DNA of 64,000 bases from Snodgrassella alvi (GCF_002777745.1 NZ_MEIO01000027.1:62001-126000), one strand, 5' to 3'; positions 39,613-51,051 are shown, counted from the first letter of the stretch. Made by a program: numbers and translations. Notes: generated by a model not told the origin, from the letters alone.

Positions 39613-40389
39613 ATGTATATATTCGATTATAATAGTTTCCGGTCTGTTAGCGGTTTCAATCAGCGTGTACGCTTTCTGATTTTGCATTACACAGCAGAAA
39701 ATTTTGCCGATGCTATCAAATCACTATGTGGTTCTGGTACCAGTATTCATTATTTGATTCCAGACGAAACCGAGGCCAGTTATCAGGCAGCAGGCTTTAA
39801 AGAAATGCGTATTTTTAATCTGGTGGCAGAGACAGATCGTGCGTGGCATGCAGGTGCCAGTAGCTGGCAGGGGCGTAATAATCTGAATGATACGTCAATT
39901 GGTATAGAGGTTGTTAACCTGGCTACTGATAATAATGGCAATTTTACTTTTCCATCCTATCGGCCAAGTCAGATTGAAGCAATTAAACAGTTGATTTTGA
40001 ACATTCTGCAACGCTATCCAGATATTACTCCAACCCATGTACTGGGTCACTCGGATATTGCTCCCCAACGCAAAAGTGATCCGGGCGCAGTTTTTCCCTG
40101 GAAAGAATTATATGATTCCGGCATTGGTGCTTGGTACGATGTAAAAACTAAGCTTTATTACACTGCTCAGTTTAAAAAACTGGGCATACCAAATAATACA
40201 GCTATTTTGAGGCAATTAAATCGCTATGGTTATGATATTACGGGTGCAGCTACTGATACAGAACAATTCAGAAAATTAATCCGTGCTTTTCAGCTCCATT
40301 TTCGTCCGAAAAACTATGACGGTAAATTAGACTGTGAAACTGCGGCGATCTTATATGCTTTGGTAGATAAATATTTTCCGGCTACGTAA
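39613..40389 (+). CDS. AmiD-like N-acetylmuramoyl-L-alanine amidase without signal peptide
   Basis: A 258-residue Amidase_2-family zinc enzyme that cuts the MurNAc-L-Ala bond of peptidoglycan or its fragments. The core shows FLILHYTAENF (His25), RAWHAGASSWQGRNNLNDTS, GIEVVNL (Glu99), and VLGHSDIAPQRKSDPGAVFP (His146, Asp156). The layout matches E. coli AmiD, including the C-terminal peptidoglycan-binding helices (LNRYGYDITGAA ... FQLHFRPKNYDGKLDCETAA). Unlike AmiD, which is a lipoprotein, this protein starts directly with the enzyme fold and has no export signal. It would act in the cytoplasm, as AmpD does, or be exported another way. Confidence 0.88.
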   Translation: MYIFDYNSFRSVSGFNQRVRFLILHYTAENFADAIKSLCGSGTSIHYLIPDETEASYQAAGFKEMRIFNLVAETDRAWHAGASSWQGRNNLNDTSIGIEVVNLATDNNGNFTFPSYRPSQIEAIKQLILNILQRYPDITPTHVLGHSDIAPQRKSDPGAVFPWKELYDSGIGAWYDVKTKLYYTAQFKKLGIPNNTAILRQLNRYGYDITGAATDTEQFRKLIRAFQLHFRPKNYDGKLDCETAAILYALVDKYFPAT

Positions 40390-40499
40390 ACCTGAATAAG
40401 AAGGGTATTAGCACATTATTTAATAATGCATTCACTTTCTGCTTGTTCTTAAATAATAGTGTTTGTTAATTTTTAATAGGACTACTTCAAATTTTAATA

Positions 40500-40531
40500 C
40501 TGTTGGTGATTTCATGCTTAATCACCAACAG
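40500..40531 (+). terminator. Hairpin downstream of the amidase gene
   Basis: CTGTTGGTGATT (40500-40511) pairs perfectly with AATCACCAACAG (40520-40531), followed by TTGATCTTT. It is a weak intrinsic terminator for the amidase gene. Confidence 0.6.
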
Positions 40532-40663
40532 TTGATCTTTACTCTTTCCACCTGCATGTTATTCAAGGGTATCTTGTAGAATATTCTAGGTATAAGCGAT
40601 GGTTTTTATATGTTTGCTATAGCGAATGGATATTTAGGGTAAAAATATAATCGATTGTCGATA

Positions 40664-40968
40664 TCAGATCTCTGAACTTTTTTTCTCTCCCATAATATTG
40701 ACAATGGTTTGAGGTGTAAAACCATGGCTGCCGCCACTTCGATATATGGGTTTATGTCCAATTAGGTGAATGTATTTGTACTTTTCGATAATCCTCGGGA
40801 AATTCACCAAGGTGCTGCGACCCTGTATTATCCTTAAATTATAGAGTGTATTTTTTTCACCTCTCCATTTTCTATGGTTTGTGTCTTTGATAGCTTTTTA
40901 AATTTGGGCAGATACATGTCAACAATATGCTCGACTACCACTGTTTTAGAGCCAGCATTTAAAGACAT
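40664..40968 (-). pseudogene. Unidentified small gene broken at an A7 tract
   Basis: On the minus strand, a frame from ATG at 40968 encodes MSLNAGSKTVVVEHIVDMYL and KKLSKTQTIENGEVKK. It ends soon after an A7 run (T7 on the plus strand at 40851-40857). Adding one A joins it to a second open frame (NTLYNLRIIQGRSTLVNFPR; GHKPIYRSGGSHGFTPQTIV), which stops at 40664. This gives a continuous 101-residue product. There is no clear ribosome site, so the 5' end may also be missing. I do not recognise the family. Confidence 0.5.
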
Positions 40969-41065
40969 TTGTACATTCAGGCATTATGCACCGGATATAT
41001 TGTTGTTAGTCGGTGACTTTTCTACCAGACAAATGGATACGTTCCCTGTCATATAAAACCCTATT

Positions 41066-43276
41066 CTATAATCGTGTCACAGCCAATACACCTTTTACAT
41101 CGCTCAGTTGGCTGATCACGCGCGGTAAATCATTTACCTGATGTACTTCTACTGTAAAACGCAGCTGTGCTTCGAGGTCACGCGAAAGAGTCTGCACGGC
41201 GGTGACGTTAAGGCGGTTGCGTGCCAGTGTTTCAGAAATATCGCGTAACAAGCCACTGCGATCCTGAGCACGGATTTCGATATCAATAGCAAAAACCTGA
41301 TTGGCTGATTCTTCAGCCCAAGAGGCGGGTAATACTTTGTCTGGTGAGATATGCGCCAGATACTGAAAAGAGGTACAGTTGCTGCGGTGGATGGAGATAC
41401 CACGTTCACGCGTTACAAAGCCGATAATATCGTCTCCAAACGCTGGTTTACAGCATTTAGCCAGTGTAGTAAGCAGACCAGATTCACCATCTACCAGTAC
41501 ACCGCCAAAATTGTTTTTAATTTTGCTGCGTTTGACTAAATGGTTTTCTGTTACTGGAACCTCTGGTTTTTCCAGCAAGGTATCCACTGCTCTTTGAATC
41601 ATGCGCCCGGAAACTTCTCCATGCCCCATGGCCAAATATAAATCGTCTACATTATTGAATCCGAGTGCTTCAGCCAGTTTGTGAGTATTCGGCTGTACCT
41701 GCATTTTTACCAGCTGTTTTTCCAGCGCGGTACGGCCAGACTCGCGTACTGATTCTCCATTCTGCTGGCGAATATAAGCGCGAATTTTGCTGATGGCTTT
41801 ATTGCTTTTCACCCAGCCATCATGTAGCCAGTTAACTGAAGGTTTGCCTTCCCGTGCGGTAATAATTTCTATGCGCTGACCATTTTCCAGTGGCGTGGAT
41901 AATGGCACAATCTGTCCGTCCACCTTAGCACCGCGGCAGCGATTACCAATATCTGTATGTAAGGCGTAGGCAAAATCAATCGGTGTAGCACCGGCTGGTA
42001 AAGAAAATACTTTGCCATGCGGCGATAAAACATAAATGGTGTCGTTAAAAAGTTCTGTCTGAAAAGCACGCGACAAGTCCTCGCTATCAGTACCGCTTTC
42101 GGCAATATTTTCTCGCCAATCAAGTAATTGACGTAGCCAGGCAATTTTGTGCTCGTAGGCTTCATTGCCTTTACCGCCTTCTTTATAGCGCCAGTGCGCT
42201 GCCACTCCAAATTCTGCATAACGATGCATATCAAAGGTGCGAATCTGGATTTCCACCCCCTTGTCTTCCGGCCCCACTACAACGGTATGCAGGCTTTGGT
42301 AATCATTGGGTTTGGGATGGGCAATATAGTCATCAAACTCGCCCGGAATAGGCTGCCACAGGCTGTGCACGATACCCAGCGTGGCATAGCAGTCAGAAAC
42401 AGTATCCACCAGAATACGCACGGCACGGATATCGTATAGACCACTAAAATTCAGCTTCTTTTTTACCATTTTGCGGTAAATAGAATAAATATGCTTTGGC
42501 CGCCCCGCTACTTCAAAGTGCATATTCAGCCTGCTTAACTGCTGCTTAAGGGTCTCAACAAAATGCTCAATATAATCCAGCCGCTCTGTGCGTTTTTCAT
42601 CGAGCAGGCGGGCAATTTTTTTGTATTCATCTGGATTCTGGTAGCGAAAGCTCAAATCCTCAAGCTGCCATTTCAACTGCCACACCCCCAGACGATTAGC
42701 CAGTGGCGCAAAAACAGTCATGGTTTCTTTGGCCACTGCTTTTTTCAATGCTTCATCGGTAACCTTACTCAGATAATTCATGGTTTGGGTACGCATGGCC
42801 AGCTTAATCAACACAACCCGGATATCTGACACCATTGCCAACAGCATCTGGCGCATTGCTTCAGCCTGCTGCTGACGTTCCTCCTGAGTAGCCATTGGGC
42901 TGAAGCTGACAAAGTATGTAAGTTTCTGTACCTGATACAAACCAGCCACCAGCTGCATAACACTATTACCGCATTGTTCCTCTATAATATTTTTCCAATC
43001 AGTTACATAATTGGGCAGACAGGACAGCATGGTAGCAGCTACAGCATCAGCCATTAAATCCATATCCACTACTGTTTTGGCTGCAATCATCAGGTTGGTA
43101 TACAGGTTTTCGCCACAAAAAGTAACCGCATCCTGCGGATAACTGCTGTCCATCAAAATCTGTGCTTGTCGTAGCATTGTCGCCATCGCCGGTGGCAAAC
43201 TGGCTATATACTCTTCCAGCCAGTCACTCGGTGAGCAGGAATTGGTGGCAAGAACTTGATCAGGCATGCTAACCAT
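41066..43276 (-). CDS. relA: GTP pyrophosphokinase RelA
   Basis: A 736-residue ribosome-associated (p)ppGpp synthetase that responds to uncharged tRNA. The N-terminal hydrolase-like domain lacks the HD dyad (residues around FCGENLYTNLMIAAKTVVDM). The synthetase domain has GLYDIRAVRILV, the RelA-type EFDDYIAHPKPNDYQSLHT, and VEIQIRTFDMHRYAEFGVAAHW. The TGS domain (VLSPHGKVFSLPAGATPIDF), a Cys/His segment (LAKCCKPAFGDDIIG) and a C-terminal ACT domain follow. I chose the ATG at 43276, where AGG is correctly spaced; a longer frame upstream encodes low-quality sequence. Confidence 0.96.
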   Translation of the reverse strand: MVSMPDQVLATNSCSPSDWLEEYIASLPPAMATMLRQAQILMDSSYPQDAVTFCGENLYTNLMIAAKTVVDMDLMADAVAATMLSCLPNYVTDWKNIIEEQCGNSVMQLVAGLYQVQKLTYFVSFSPMATQEERQQQAEAMRQMLLAMVSDIRVVLIKLAMRTQTMNYLSKVTDEALKKAVAKETMTVFAPLANRLGVWQLKWQLEDLSFRYQNPDEYKKIARLLDEKRTERLDYIEHFVETLKQQLSRLNMHFEVAGRPKHIYSIYRKMVKKKLNFSGLYDIRAVRILVDTVSDCYATLGIVHSLWQPIPGEFDDYIAHPKPNDYQSLHTVVVGPEDKGVEIQIRTFDMHRYAEFGVAAHWRYKEGGKGNEAYEHKIAWLRQLLDWRENIAESGTDSEDLSRAFQTELFNDTIYVLSPHGKVFSLPAGATPIDFAYALHTDIGNRCRGAKVDGQIVPLSTPLENGQRIEIITAREGKPSVNWLHDGWVKSNKAISKIRAYIRQQNGESVRESGRTALEKQLVKMQVQPNTHKLAEALGFNNVDDLYLAMGHGEVSGRMIQRAVDTLLEKPEVPVTENHLVKRSKIKNNFGGVLVDGESGLLTTLAKCCKPAFGDDIIGFVTRERGISIHRSNCTSFQYLAHISPDKVLPASWAEESANQVFAIDIEIRAQDRSGLLRDISETLARNRLNVTAVQTLSRDLEAQLRFTVEVHQVNDLPRVISQLSDVKGVLAVTRL

Positions 43277-43471
43277 GTTATCAACCTGTTGATTTGTGTA
43301 AATTATGATGGCAATTGTACCAAAAGCCATCATTTTCTGCTTCATAATGGGCTGTAGAAAAATGGGAATAGTGCTATTATGCGCACCTTTCGCATACACT
43401 ATATGCAAATAACTTCGCTCGTCCTGCGTTTATAACTTTCGCATATAGTCTTTATTTTTAAAGGATTTATT

Positions 43472-44035
43472 ATGCAGACTCACCCAGAAGTCATAGGTAT
43501 TGACGCGATGGCTGCAAAAATTCGCAAAATTCCCAACTGGCCACAGGAAGGAATTTTATTTCACGACATTACGCCGGTATTGCAAAGTCCGCAGTACTTT
43601 CGCTTGCTGGTAGATTTAATGGTCTACCGTTATATGGATCAGAAAATCGATGTTGTTGCTGGACTGGATGCCCGCGGTTTTATTATCGGAGCTGCTCTGG
43701 CATATCAGCTGAATGTCGGTTTCGTGCCTATCCGTAAAAAAGGCAAGCTGCCTTTTACTACCATTGCAGAAAGTTACCAGCTGGAGTATGGACATGCCAC
43801 CATTGAAATGCACACTGATGCAGTAAAACCCGGCACCCGTGTACTACTGGTAGATGATCTGGTAGCAACTGGCGGTACTATGACCGCTGGCGTAAAACTG
43901 ATTCGCAAGCTAGGTGCAGAAGTGGTTGAAGCCGCAGCAATTATTGAATTTACCGACTTACCCGGTGGCAAAAAAATCCGTGATGAGGGTGTCCCCCTCT
44001 TTACTCTGTATCAGAATTCCGGTTCGGTTGAGTAA
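43472..44035 (+). CDS. apt: Adenine phosphoribosyltransferase
   Basis: A 187-residue purine-salvage enzyme forming AMP from adenine and PRPP. It shows [21 protein letters not shown] near the N-terminus, [20 protein letters not shown], and the type I PRTase PRPP loop [17 protein letters not shown] near residues 126-142. The length is typical. It is divergent from relA and has its own terminator, shared with kdsA. An AAGGA lies close to the ATG. Confidence 0.96.
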   Translation: MQTHPEVIGIDAMAAKIRKIPNWPQEGILFHDITPVLQSPQYFRLLVDLMVYRYMDQKIDVVAGLDARGFIIGAALAYQLNVGFVPIRKKGKLPFTTIAESYQLEYGHATIEMHTDAVKPGTRVLLVDDLVATGGTMTAGVKLIRKLGAEVVEAAAIIEFTDLPGGKKIRDEGVPLFTLYQNSGSVE

Positions 44036-44070
44036 TAGCTACTATCTAGCCGATCTCCGGCCAGACAGAT

Positions 44071-44104
44071 AAAAAAAGCAGAGTTATCAAACTCTGCTTT
44101 TTTA
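44071..44104. terminator. Bidirectional terminator between apt and kdsA
   Basis: GCAGAGTT (44078-44085) pairs with AACTCTGC (44090-44097), and the stem is extended by A7 on one side and T6 on the other. It serves the convergent apt and kdsA genes. Confidence 0.88.
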
Positions 44105-44116
44105 GTGATAATGTAT

Positions 44117-45271
<1,155 letters not shown>

Positions 45272-47155
45272 TTGGCATACTTCACGCAGAAACGCCTGCA
45301 CTGGCTGCTATTGAGTACGTTACTGTCTTCCCTTACCTCACTGGTATGGGCAGCCAGCCTGCCAGCGGATAGTGATGATGCAGATGACGATATCCCACCA
45401 CCCAAAACAGGATTGTTGCACAGATTGCTGCATGGTCGGGAACATAGTGAAGAAAGCAAATCCCAGCCACCAAAAAATCCGCGGGTTCCTATTACCATTG
45501 ATATAGATAATTCAACCCTGAAAAAACTGATTAATGACCATCTGCCGCTGATTACGCAGCAGTTAATTGAAGACTTAGATGACGAACAGATCAGTTTTCT
45601 GGCTGAAGAAGCACCCGAACAGACACAAACCATGCTTGAAACCGAAGGCTATTTCAATGCCAGAGTAAATCTGGAGAAACAGCCCAATGGTTACATTATC
45701 CATATCGACACTGGTCCCCGCACTCACATCGACAATGTAGATGTTTCCCTTACTGGTAACGTTACTGCTGATGACAATCTGACCAACTACTACAAAAGTG
45801 CCATTGACAACTGGGTATTGCCTGTAGGCGATCCATTTACCCAGAGTAACTGGTCGGCAAGTAAATCATCCGTGCTTACCGCCATAGTGCGCAAAAAATA
45901 CCCGCTGGCCACCATCAGCGCCAGCCGTGCCACCATCGACCCGCAAAGAAATCAGGCTGACCTGTCGCTTACCGTAGACAGCAAACAACCCGTTTATTTT
46001 GGTGATATTAAGGTTAGCGGTAATGAGCGTTATCCTGTTTCCATCGTTACCGGCATGGCCAGCTTCAGCCCGGGCTCACCCTATGATCTGGACAAATTAC
46101 TCGACTATCAGCAGGCGTTGGAACAGGATAGCCATTATGGCAATGCGGTAGTCAGCGCAGATTTCGACCATATGGAAAACGACCATGTTCCGGTAATAGT
46201 AAAAGTAAGCGAAATGCAACGCCAGAAACTCACCTTTGGTTTACGCTACGATACCAAAAACGGTCCGGGTTTCCGTGGTGGCTATGACCATTATAATGTT
46301 TTTGATAAGGGCTTTGTTGGTTCGACTCTGCTCGATACCGATCGCTATGAAACCACTTTCGGCCTCGGCCTGAGCCAGCCACGTAACAATCGTGGTCATT
46401 ACTGGACCAGCAATCTCAACTATACCTATTCTACCGTACAACATCTTCAAAGCCGCGCCTTATCCAGCGGCATCTGGAAAGTACGCGATCGTGACGGAAT
46501 TGACTCTCGTGTTGGTATTGAATACGTCACCGAAAGCAGCAAAATTGAAGACGGTCCCGACCTCGGACACAGCTATGCCACCATGCTGACCGCCTCGTGG
46601 AAACGACAGAATATCGAAACCCAGCTGCGCCCAGCCAATGGCTATTATCTGGAAGGAAAAGTTGGTACTACTATAGGCAAACTGCTCGCTTCAGCATCTA
46701 TGCAGCGGGTAACAGCCAGCGGTGGCTACTATTTCACGCCAGAAAACAAAAAATACGGCACTTGGGTAATGCGCAGCCAGATTGGCTATGTACATACAGG
46801 CGATACCATCAATGTCCCCTCCATCCTGATGTTTCGTGCGGGTGGCGCCAACAGCGTACGTGGTTATGAAATGGACAGCATCGGTATCAACAGCTCACAA
46901 AACTCGGTTTTACCCAACCGTACACTGGCTGTAGCCAGCGTTGAATACCAGATTCCGGTGTATAAAGATTTTGCACTGGCACTGTTTCACGATGCCGGTT
47001 CAGTGTCAAAAAGCTTCAGTGACATGCAATGGCATCATGGTAGTGGCTTCGGCGTACGCTGGTTCAGCCCTGTCGCACCATTTGCATTTGACATTGCCTA
47101 TGGCCATCATGATAAAAAATGGCGCTGGTCAATCAGTTTAGGAACCAAATTCTAA
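45272..47155 (+). CDS. tamA: Outer-membrane translocation/assembly protein TamA
   Basis: A 627-residue Omp85-family protein that works with TamB in assembling autotransporters and other outer-membrane components or moving phospholipids. The signal peptide (residues 1-27, ending VWAAS) is followed by periplasmic POTRA domains. One runs from about TEGYFNARVNLEKQPNG; another from DIKVSGNERYPVSIVTG. The C-terminal 16-strand barrel contains RAGGANSVRGYEMDSIG (the Omp85 VRGY motif) and ends RWSISLGTKF. The only start giving the signal peptide is TTG at 45272, with CAGGA seven bases before. It overlaps tamB by one base. Confidence 0.94.
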   Translation: MAYFTQKRLHWLLLSTLLSSLTSLVWAASLPADSDDADDDIPPPKTGLLHRLLHGREHSEESKSQPPKNPRVPITIDIDNSTLKKLINDHLPLITQQLIEDLDDEQISFLAEEAPEQTQTMLETEGYFNARVNLEKQPNGYIIHIDTGPRTHIDNVDVSLTGNVTADDNLTNYYKSAIDNWVLPVGDPFTQSNWSASKSSVLTAIVRKKYPLATISASRATIDPQRNQADLSLTVDSKQPVYFGDIKVSGNERYPVSIVTGMASFSPGSPYDLDKLLDYQQALEQDSHYGNAVVSADFDHMENDHVPVIVKVSEMQRQKLTFGLRYDTKNGPGFRGGYDHYNVFDKGFVGSTLLDTDRYETTFGLGLSQPRNNRGHYWTSNLNYTYSTVQHLQSRALSSGIWKVRDRDGIDSRVGIEYVTESSKIEDGPDLGHSYATMLTASWKRQNIETQLRPANGYYLEGKVGTTIGKLLASASMQRVTASGGYYFTPENKKYGTWVMRSQIGYVHTGDTINVPSILMFRAGGANSVRGYEMDSIGINSSQNSVLPNRTLAVASVEYQIPVYKDFALALFHDAGSVSKSFSDMQWHHGSGFGVRWFSPVAPFAFDIAYGHHDKKWRWSISLGTKF

Positions 47156-50100
47156 TGGCTGAAACCTCAATCAATACAGGCGAATCTTCAGCCACTACTA
47201 CAGCACCCGTACCGCCACATAAGCCACGCCGGAAAAACTGGCTGAAAACCAGCCTGTATACTCTGCTTGGTTTACTCATCATTATCATAGCCATATTGTA
47301 TTGGCTGGTCGGTACCGAATCAGGCTTGCGTTTTAGTATCCATACCATACCCAAATGCTTTGGCGTGCACATCGGCACAGAAAAGCTAACAGGTACTATA
47401 TGGCGTGGTTTTGCCAGCACAAATATTCGCGTCAGCCATCGCGATTTTGATTTATCCATTGATAAAGTCCAGCTCAGCTGGAACAACCGCGAATTATGGC
47501 AACGCCGCTTCCATATCCGACTGCTGGATGTAGGTAAAATCAATTACATCAATCACAGCGTACCCAAATCCAAATCCAAGCCCGTTCCCACTCTGCCCAA
47601 CAGCATCAGCCTGCCGCTACAGATTAAAATTGATAAATTACAGCTTGGCGGTTTTAGCCTCGGCAAAAATCACACCCCGATTATACTTACCAGTCAAGCC
47701 AGCTATATTTATGATCATCACAAACACCAGCTTGTCTTCAACGAGCTGAATACCCCGTGGCAAAACATTCAGGGCACAGTAGCCATCGCTACCCAGACAC
47801 CATTTGCCCTGAGCGGACAATTTAACGGTAACGGCACCCTCGACAAAACCGCAGTTGAAAGTGCTGCCCTCATCAAAGGCAGCCTGCAACAACCTGACCT
47901 CTTTGCCCGTTTGGATGGCGGTGATATCCATTTCCGTACCCATGCCATCCTTAAACCTTATGCCCTGCAACTAAACCATAAAATCGTTAAATTCAACCTG
48001 CAAAGCCGCCACATTAATCCGGCTGCCTTCAGCAATAGCCTGCCCTTTGCCGATCTCAATCTCAATCTGGATCTGGCGTCTGCCAATAACAACAAAAATC
48101 AGCTTACCGGCCACATCAAATTCGGCAATGAACAACCACGCGCCTATAATGGTTCCAAAACTGCCGGACTACCTATTCGCAGCATCGACGGTGATATCAA
48201 CATAGATGACAATGGCAAAATCATATTACCTGCCTTGACTACACGCCTGCTGCAACAGGGGCAAATCATTACCCGTGGCAGTGTAGACAGCACCGCCAGA
48301 CAGCTTGACATTAACAGCGAACTGTTACGCATTTATGCCAACGACGCCCTTACCACACAACTGTCCGGTTCACTCAATGGCCATATCCGCGTTTCCGGCA
48401 GCTTTAATGACTTAACCACTCAATGGCTGCTGGCCAGTGAAAAAGGCAATAGCGATGGCTCCATCCAGATTATTACCGATGAAAAAAAACATCAGCAAAC
48501 CCTGATACTCGACAAACTCAACCTTAAACCCAATGGTGGCGGTAACTTCAATGCCAAAGGCAGTCTGGCACTGTATCAGAATAAAGCTCTGCAACTTACC
48601 ATCAACAGCAACAGCTTCAATCCTGCTAAAATTAATTCCGGCTTTCCCGCTGGTAACATTAACGGCCACATCAGCGTCAGTGGTCAGCTGGCACAACAAC
48701 CAAGCATTCAAGCAGACATGCTGTTGCATAACAGCATACTTTCCGGTGCTGCGCTTTCAGGCAAAGCCATCATCCGTTATCGCAATCAGCATCTTGAACA
48801 AGCCAACATCAACCTTAATGCCGGCCAGAACCAGATTGTCACCAATGGCAGCTTCGGCAAAGCCGGCGACAGGCTTAATCTCGATATCAACGCACAAAAT
48901 CTGGGGCTATTCGGATTTGGCCTGAAAGGCCTGCTCAACACCAAAGGCTTTATTGCCGGCGAACCGAAAAAAATCACAGCCAGCTTAAACGGTGCAGCGC
49001 GCAACCTGCAAATCGGCCAACTACTCAACATCAATCAACTGGATTTCAAAATCGCTGGTTCTCCAGATATCAATCAGCCCCTGCTGATAAACATGCTTGC
49101 CGACCACATCAGCATCGCGGGCAGTGATGGCAGCAAACCCACCGTAATCAACAATACCGACATCAAAATCAATGGCCGTGGCAGCCAGCACCAGATACAG
49201 GGCAGCAGCAACCTGTCTCTGGATGGTAAACCCTATCATCTGAACATCAATGCTCATGGCGGTTTGGATAAAAAATATCAGTGGCGTGGACGAGTCAATG
49301 CTCTGGATATCAGTGGTGCCCTCAACCTGAAACTGCTCAGCCCCATCCAGCTCGAAGCCGGAGCCGAACGTGTGAATATGCAGAATGCACACTGGGCTGC
49401 ACTGGGTGGCAGCCTTAACCTGAACAACCTCAGCTGGGACAAAAACAAAGGTCTGATTACCCGTGGTTCTGCCAGCAATCTGGCTTTACAAGAACTGCAC
49501 AACGTCATTGAATTACCCGTAGAACAGAATCTAGTAATAGGTGGTGACTGGAACTTCAGCTATAGCCGCAACATGCAAGGTTATCTGAAACTCTATCAAC
49601 AGGGCGGCGACATCACCCTGCCTCAGCACCAGCAAAAACTTGGTTTACAGAATGTACGACTGGATACTCAGTTTCAGAACGGCCATATCAATAACCACCT
49701 GAACGGCCTTACCCGTTACGGCACTACCGATGCTTTACTGATTATTACCCCTAACAACAATGGCAAAATCAGCACCGCACCCATCAGCGGACACATCAAA
49801 ATCGACAGCTCCGATCTCAGCACCATCCGCAATTTACTGCCCATCGGTATGCAGCTTAATGGCAATATGCATGCTGAAGCCACCATCAGCGGCTACCTGA
49901 ATGAACCTTTGCTCAATGGTAATCTTATCGGCAACAACCTCTATTACCGCGATCAGGCCAACGGCACCATCCTTGAAAACGGCAGCCTCAGAAGCCATTT
50001 TCAGGGACGGCGCTGGCTGATTGACAGCCTCAGCTTTGCCCGCCGCGATGGCTCCATCAAGCTCAGCGGCGTTGTTGACATGACCAGACTCACTCCTGAT

Positions 50101-51051
50101 ATCAACGTTAACGCCCACTTTGATCGCTACACCATCTTCGACCAGATAAACCGCCGTCTCACCCTCAGCGGTGACGCTCAGCTACTCTATACCATTACCC
50201 ATGGCATTGTCTTAAGTGGTAAACTCAAAGTAGACAAAGGTATCTTTGGCATGCAGAAATCCGGTATGCCGCAACTGGACGACGACGTTGTTGTACTTGG
50301 TCGTGAAAAAACGGCCGAGCAACAGCGTACTACCCCAATACGTCTCAACCTCGATTTAGATATGAATAACGCCTTCCGCTTCAGTGGCGAAGGCATAGAC
50401 GTTCTGCTAGGCGGGCAGCTTACCGCCACCGCCAACCCCGGCAGCGCCATTCAGATTGTTGGTACCGTAAACGTAGTTCGCGGCCAGTATAAAGCTTACG
50501 GACAGTATTTAGTTATTCAGCATGGCAGCACCATTTCCTTTGTCGGCCCGATGGATAACCCCAACCTGAAAATCCGTGCCAAACGTCGTTATTCACAGGT
50601 AGGAGCCGGCGTAGAAGCCTTAGGTCGCCTTGACAGCCCGCGCATTAACCTCATAGCCAACGAACCCATGAGCGAAAAAGACAAGCTGTCATGGCTGATA
50701 CTGAACCGCCCCAGTAGTGGCAGTGCCGGCGACGAAGCAGCCATTGCCGCGGCAGCCAGCGCCTGGCTTGCTGGTGGACTGAACGACAAACTCGGCCTGC
50801 TTGATGAAATCGGCCTCACCAGCCAGCAAACCCGCAACAGCCAGACAGGTGAAATGAATCCGGCAGAACAGGCCATCACCATTGGCAAACATCTATCCAA
50901 CAACCTGTATGTCAGCTATTTGTACGGTATTGAAAGCGCTACACAAACAGTCAGCATTACCTACCAGATCAGCCGCGCCCTGCAAAGCATCATACATGTA
51001 GGTACAGATTCAGCAGGTGGAGAAATCCGCTATACCCACCGTTTTGATTAA
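47155..51051 (+). CDS. tamB: Inner-membrane-anchored translocation protein TamB
   Basis: A 1298-residue AsmA-like protein bridging inner and outer membrane. One N-terminal signal anchor (LLGLLIIIIAILYWLVG, about residues 39-55) is followed by a long beta-rich periplasmic part with many GxxxLNxxxx-type strands. The C-terminal DUF490/TamB domain (about residues 950-1298) shows NPNLKIRAKRRYSQVGAGVE, SWLILNRPSSGSAGDEA and the end GGEIRYTHRFD, which docks to TamA. The ATG at 47155 overlaps the tamA stop codon (TAATG), so translation is probably coupled. An A8 tract at 48482-48489 is read in frame. Confidence 0.94.
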   Translation: MAETSINTGESSATTTAPVPPHKPRRKNWLKTSLYTLLGLLIIIIAILYWLVGTESGLRFSIHTIPKCFGVHIGTEKLTGTIWRGFASTNIRVSHRDFDLSIDKVQLSWNNRELWQRRFHIRLLDVGKINYINHSVPKSKSKPVPTLPNSISLPLQIKIDKLQLGGFSLGKNHTPIILTSQASYIYDHHKHQLVFNELNTPWQNIQGTVAIATQTPFALSGQFNGNGTLDKTAVESAALIKGSLQQPDLFARLDGGDIHFRTHAILKPYALQLNHKIVKFNLQSRHINPAAFSNSLPFADLNLNLDLASANNNKNQLTGHIKFGNEQPRAYNGSKTAGLPIRSIDGDINIDDNGKIILPALTTRLLQQGQIITRGSVDSTARQLDINSELLRIYANDALTTQLSGSLNGHIRVSGSFNDLTTQWLLASEKGNSDGSIQIITDEKKHQQTLILDKLNLKPNGGGNFNAKGSLALYQNKALQLTINSNSFNPAKINSGFPAGNINGHISVSGQLAQQPSIQADMLLHNSILSGAALSGKAIIRYRNQHLEQANINLNAGQNQIVTNGSFGKAGDRLNLDINAQNLGLFGFGLKGLLNTKGFIAGEPKKITASLNGAARNLQIGQLLNINQLDFKIAGSPDINQPLLINMLADHISIAGSDGSKPTVINNTDIKINGRGSQHQIQGSSNLSLDGKPYHLNINAHGGLDKKYQWRGRVNALDISGALNLKLLSPIQLEAGAERVNMQNAHWAALGGSLNLNNLSWDKNKGLITRGSASNLALQELHNVIELPVEQNLVIGGDWNFSYSRNMQGYLKLYQQGGDITLPQHQQKLGLQNVRLDTQFQNGHINNHLNGLTRYGTTDALLIITPNNNGKISTAPISGHIKIDSSDLSTIRNLLPIGMQLNGNMHAEATISGYLNEPLLNGNLIGNNLYYRDQANGTILENGSLRSHFQGRRWLIDSLSFARRDGSIKLSGVVDMTRLTPDINVNAHFDRYTIFDQINRRLTLSGDAQLLYTITHGIVLSGKLKVDKGIFGMQKSGMPQLDDDVVVLGREKTAEQQRTTPIRLNLDLDMNNAFRFSGEGIDVLLGGQLTATANPGSAIQIVGTVNVVRGQYKAYGQYLVIQHGSTISFVGPMDNPNLKIRAKRRYSQVGAGVEALGRLDSPRINLIANEPMSEKDKLSWLILNRPSSGSAGDEAAIAAAASAWLAGGLNDKLGLLDEIGLTSQQTRNSQTGEMNPAEQAITIGKHLSNNLYVSYLYGIESATQTVSITYQISRALQSIIHVGTDSAGGEIRYTHRFD

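Larger units (their letters stand above)
40390..41065. other. Region between the amidase gene and relA
   Basis: About 680 bp. It contains a perfect 12-bp hairpin (40500-40531) and a broken minus-strand gene (40664-40968, separate entry). The remainder is AT-rich. Confidence 0.6.
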
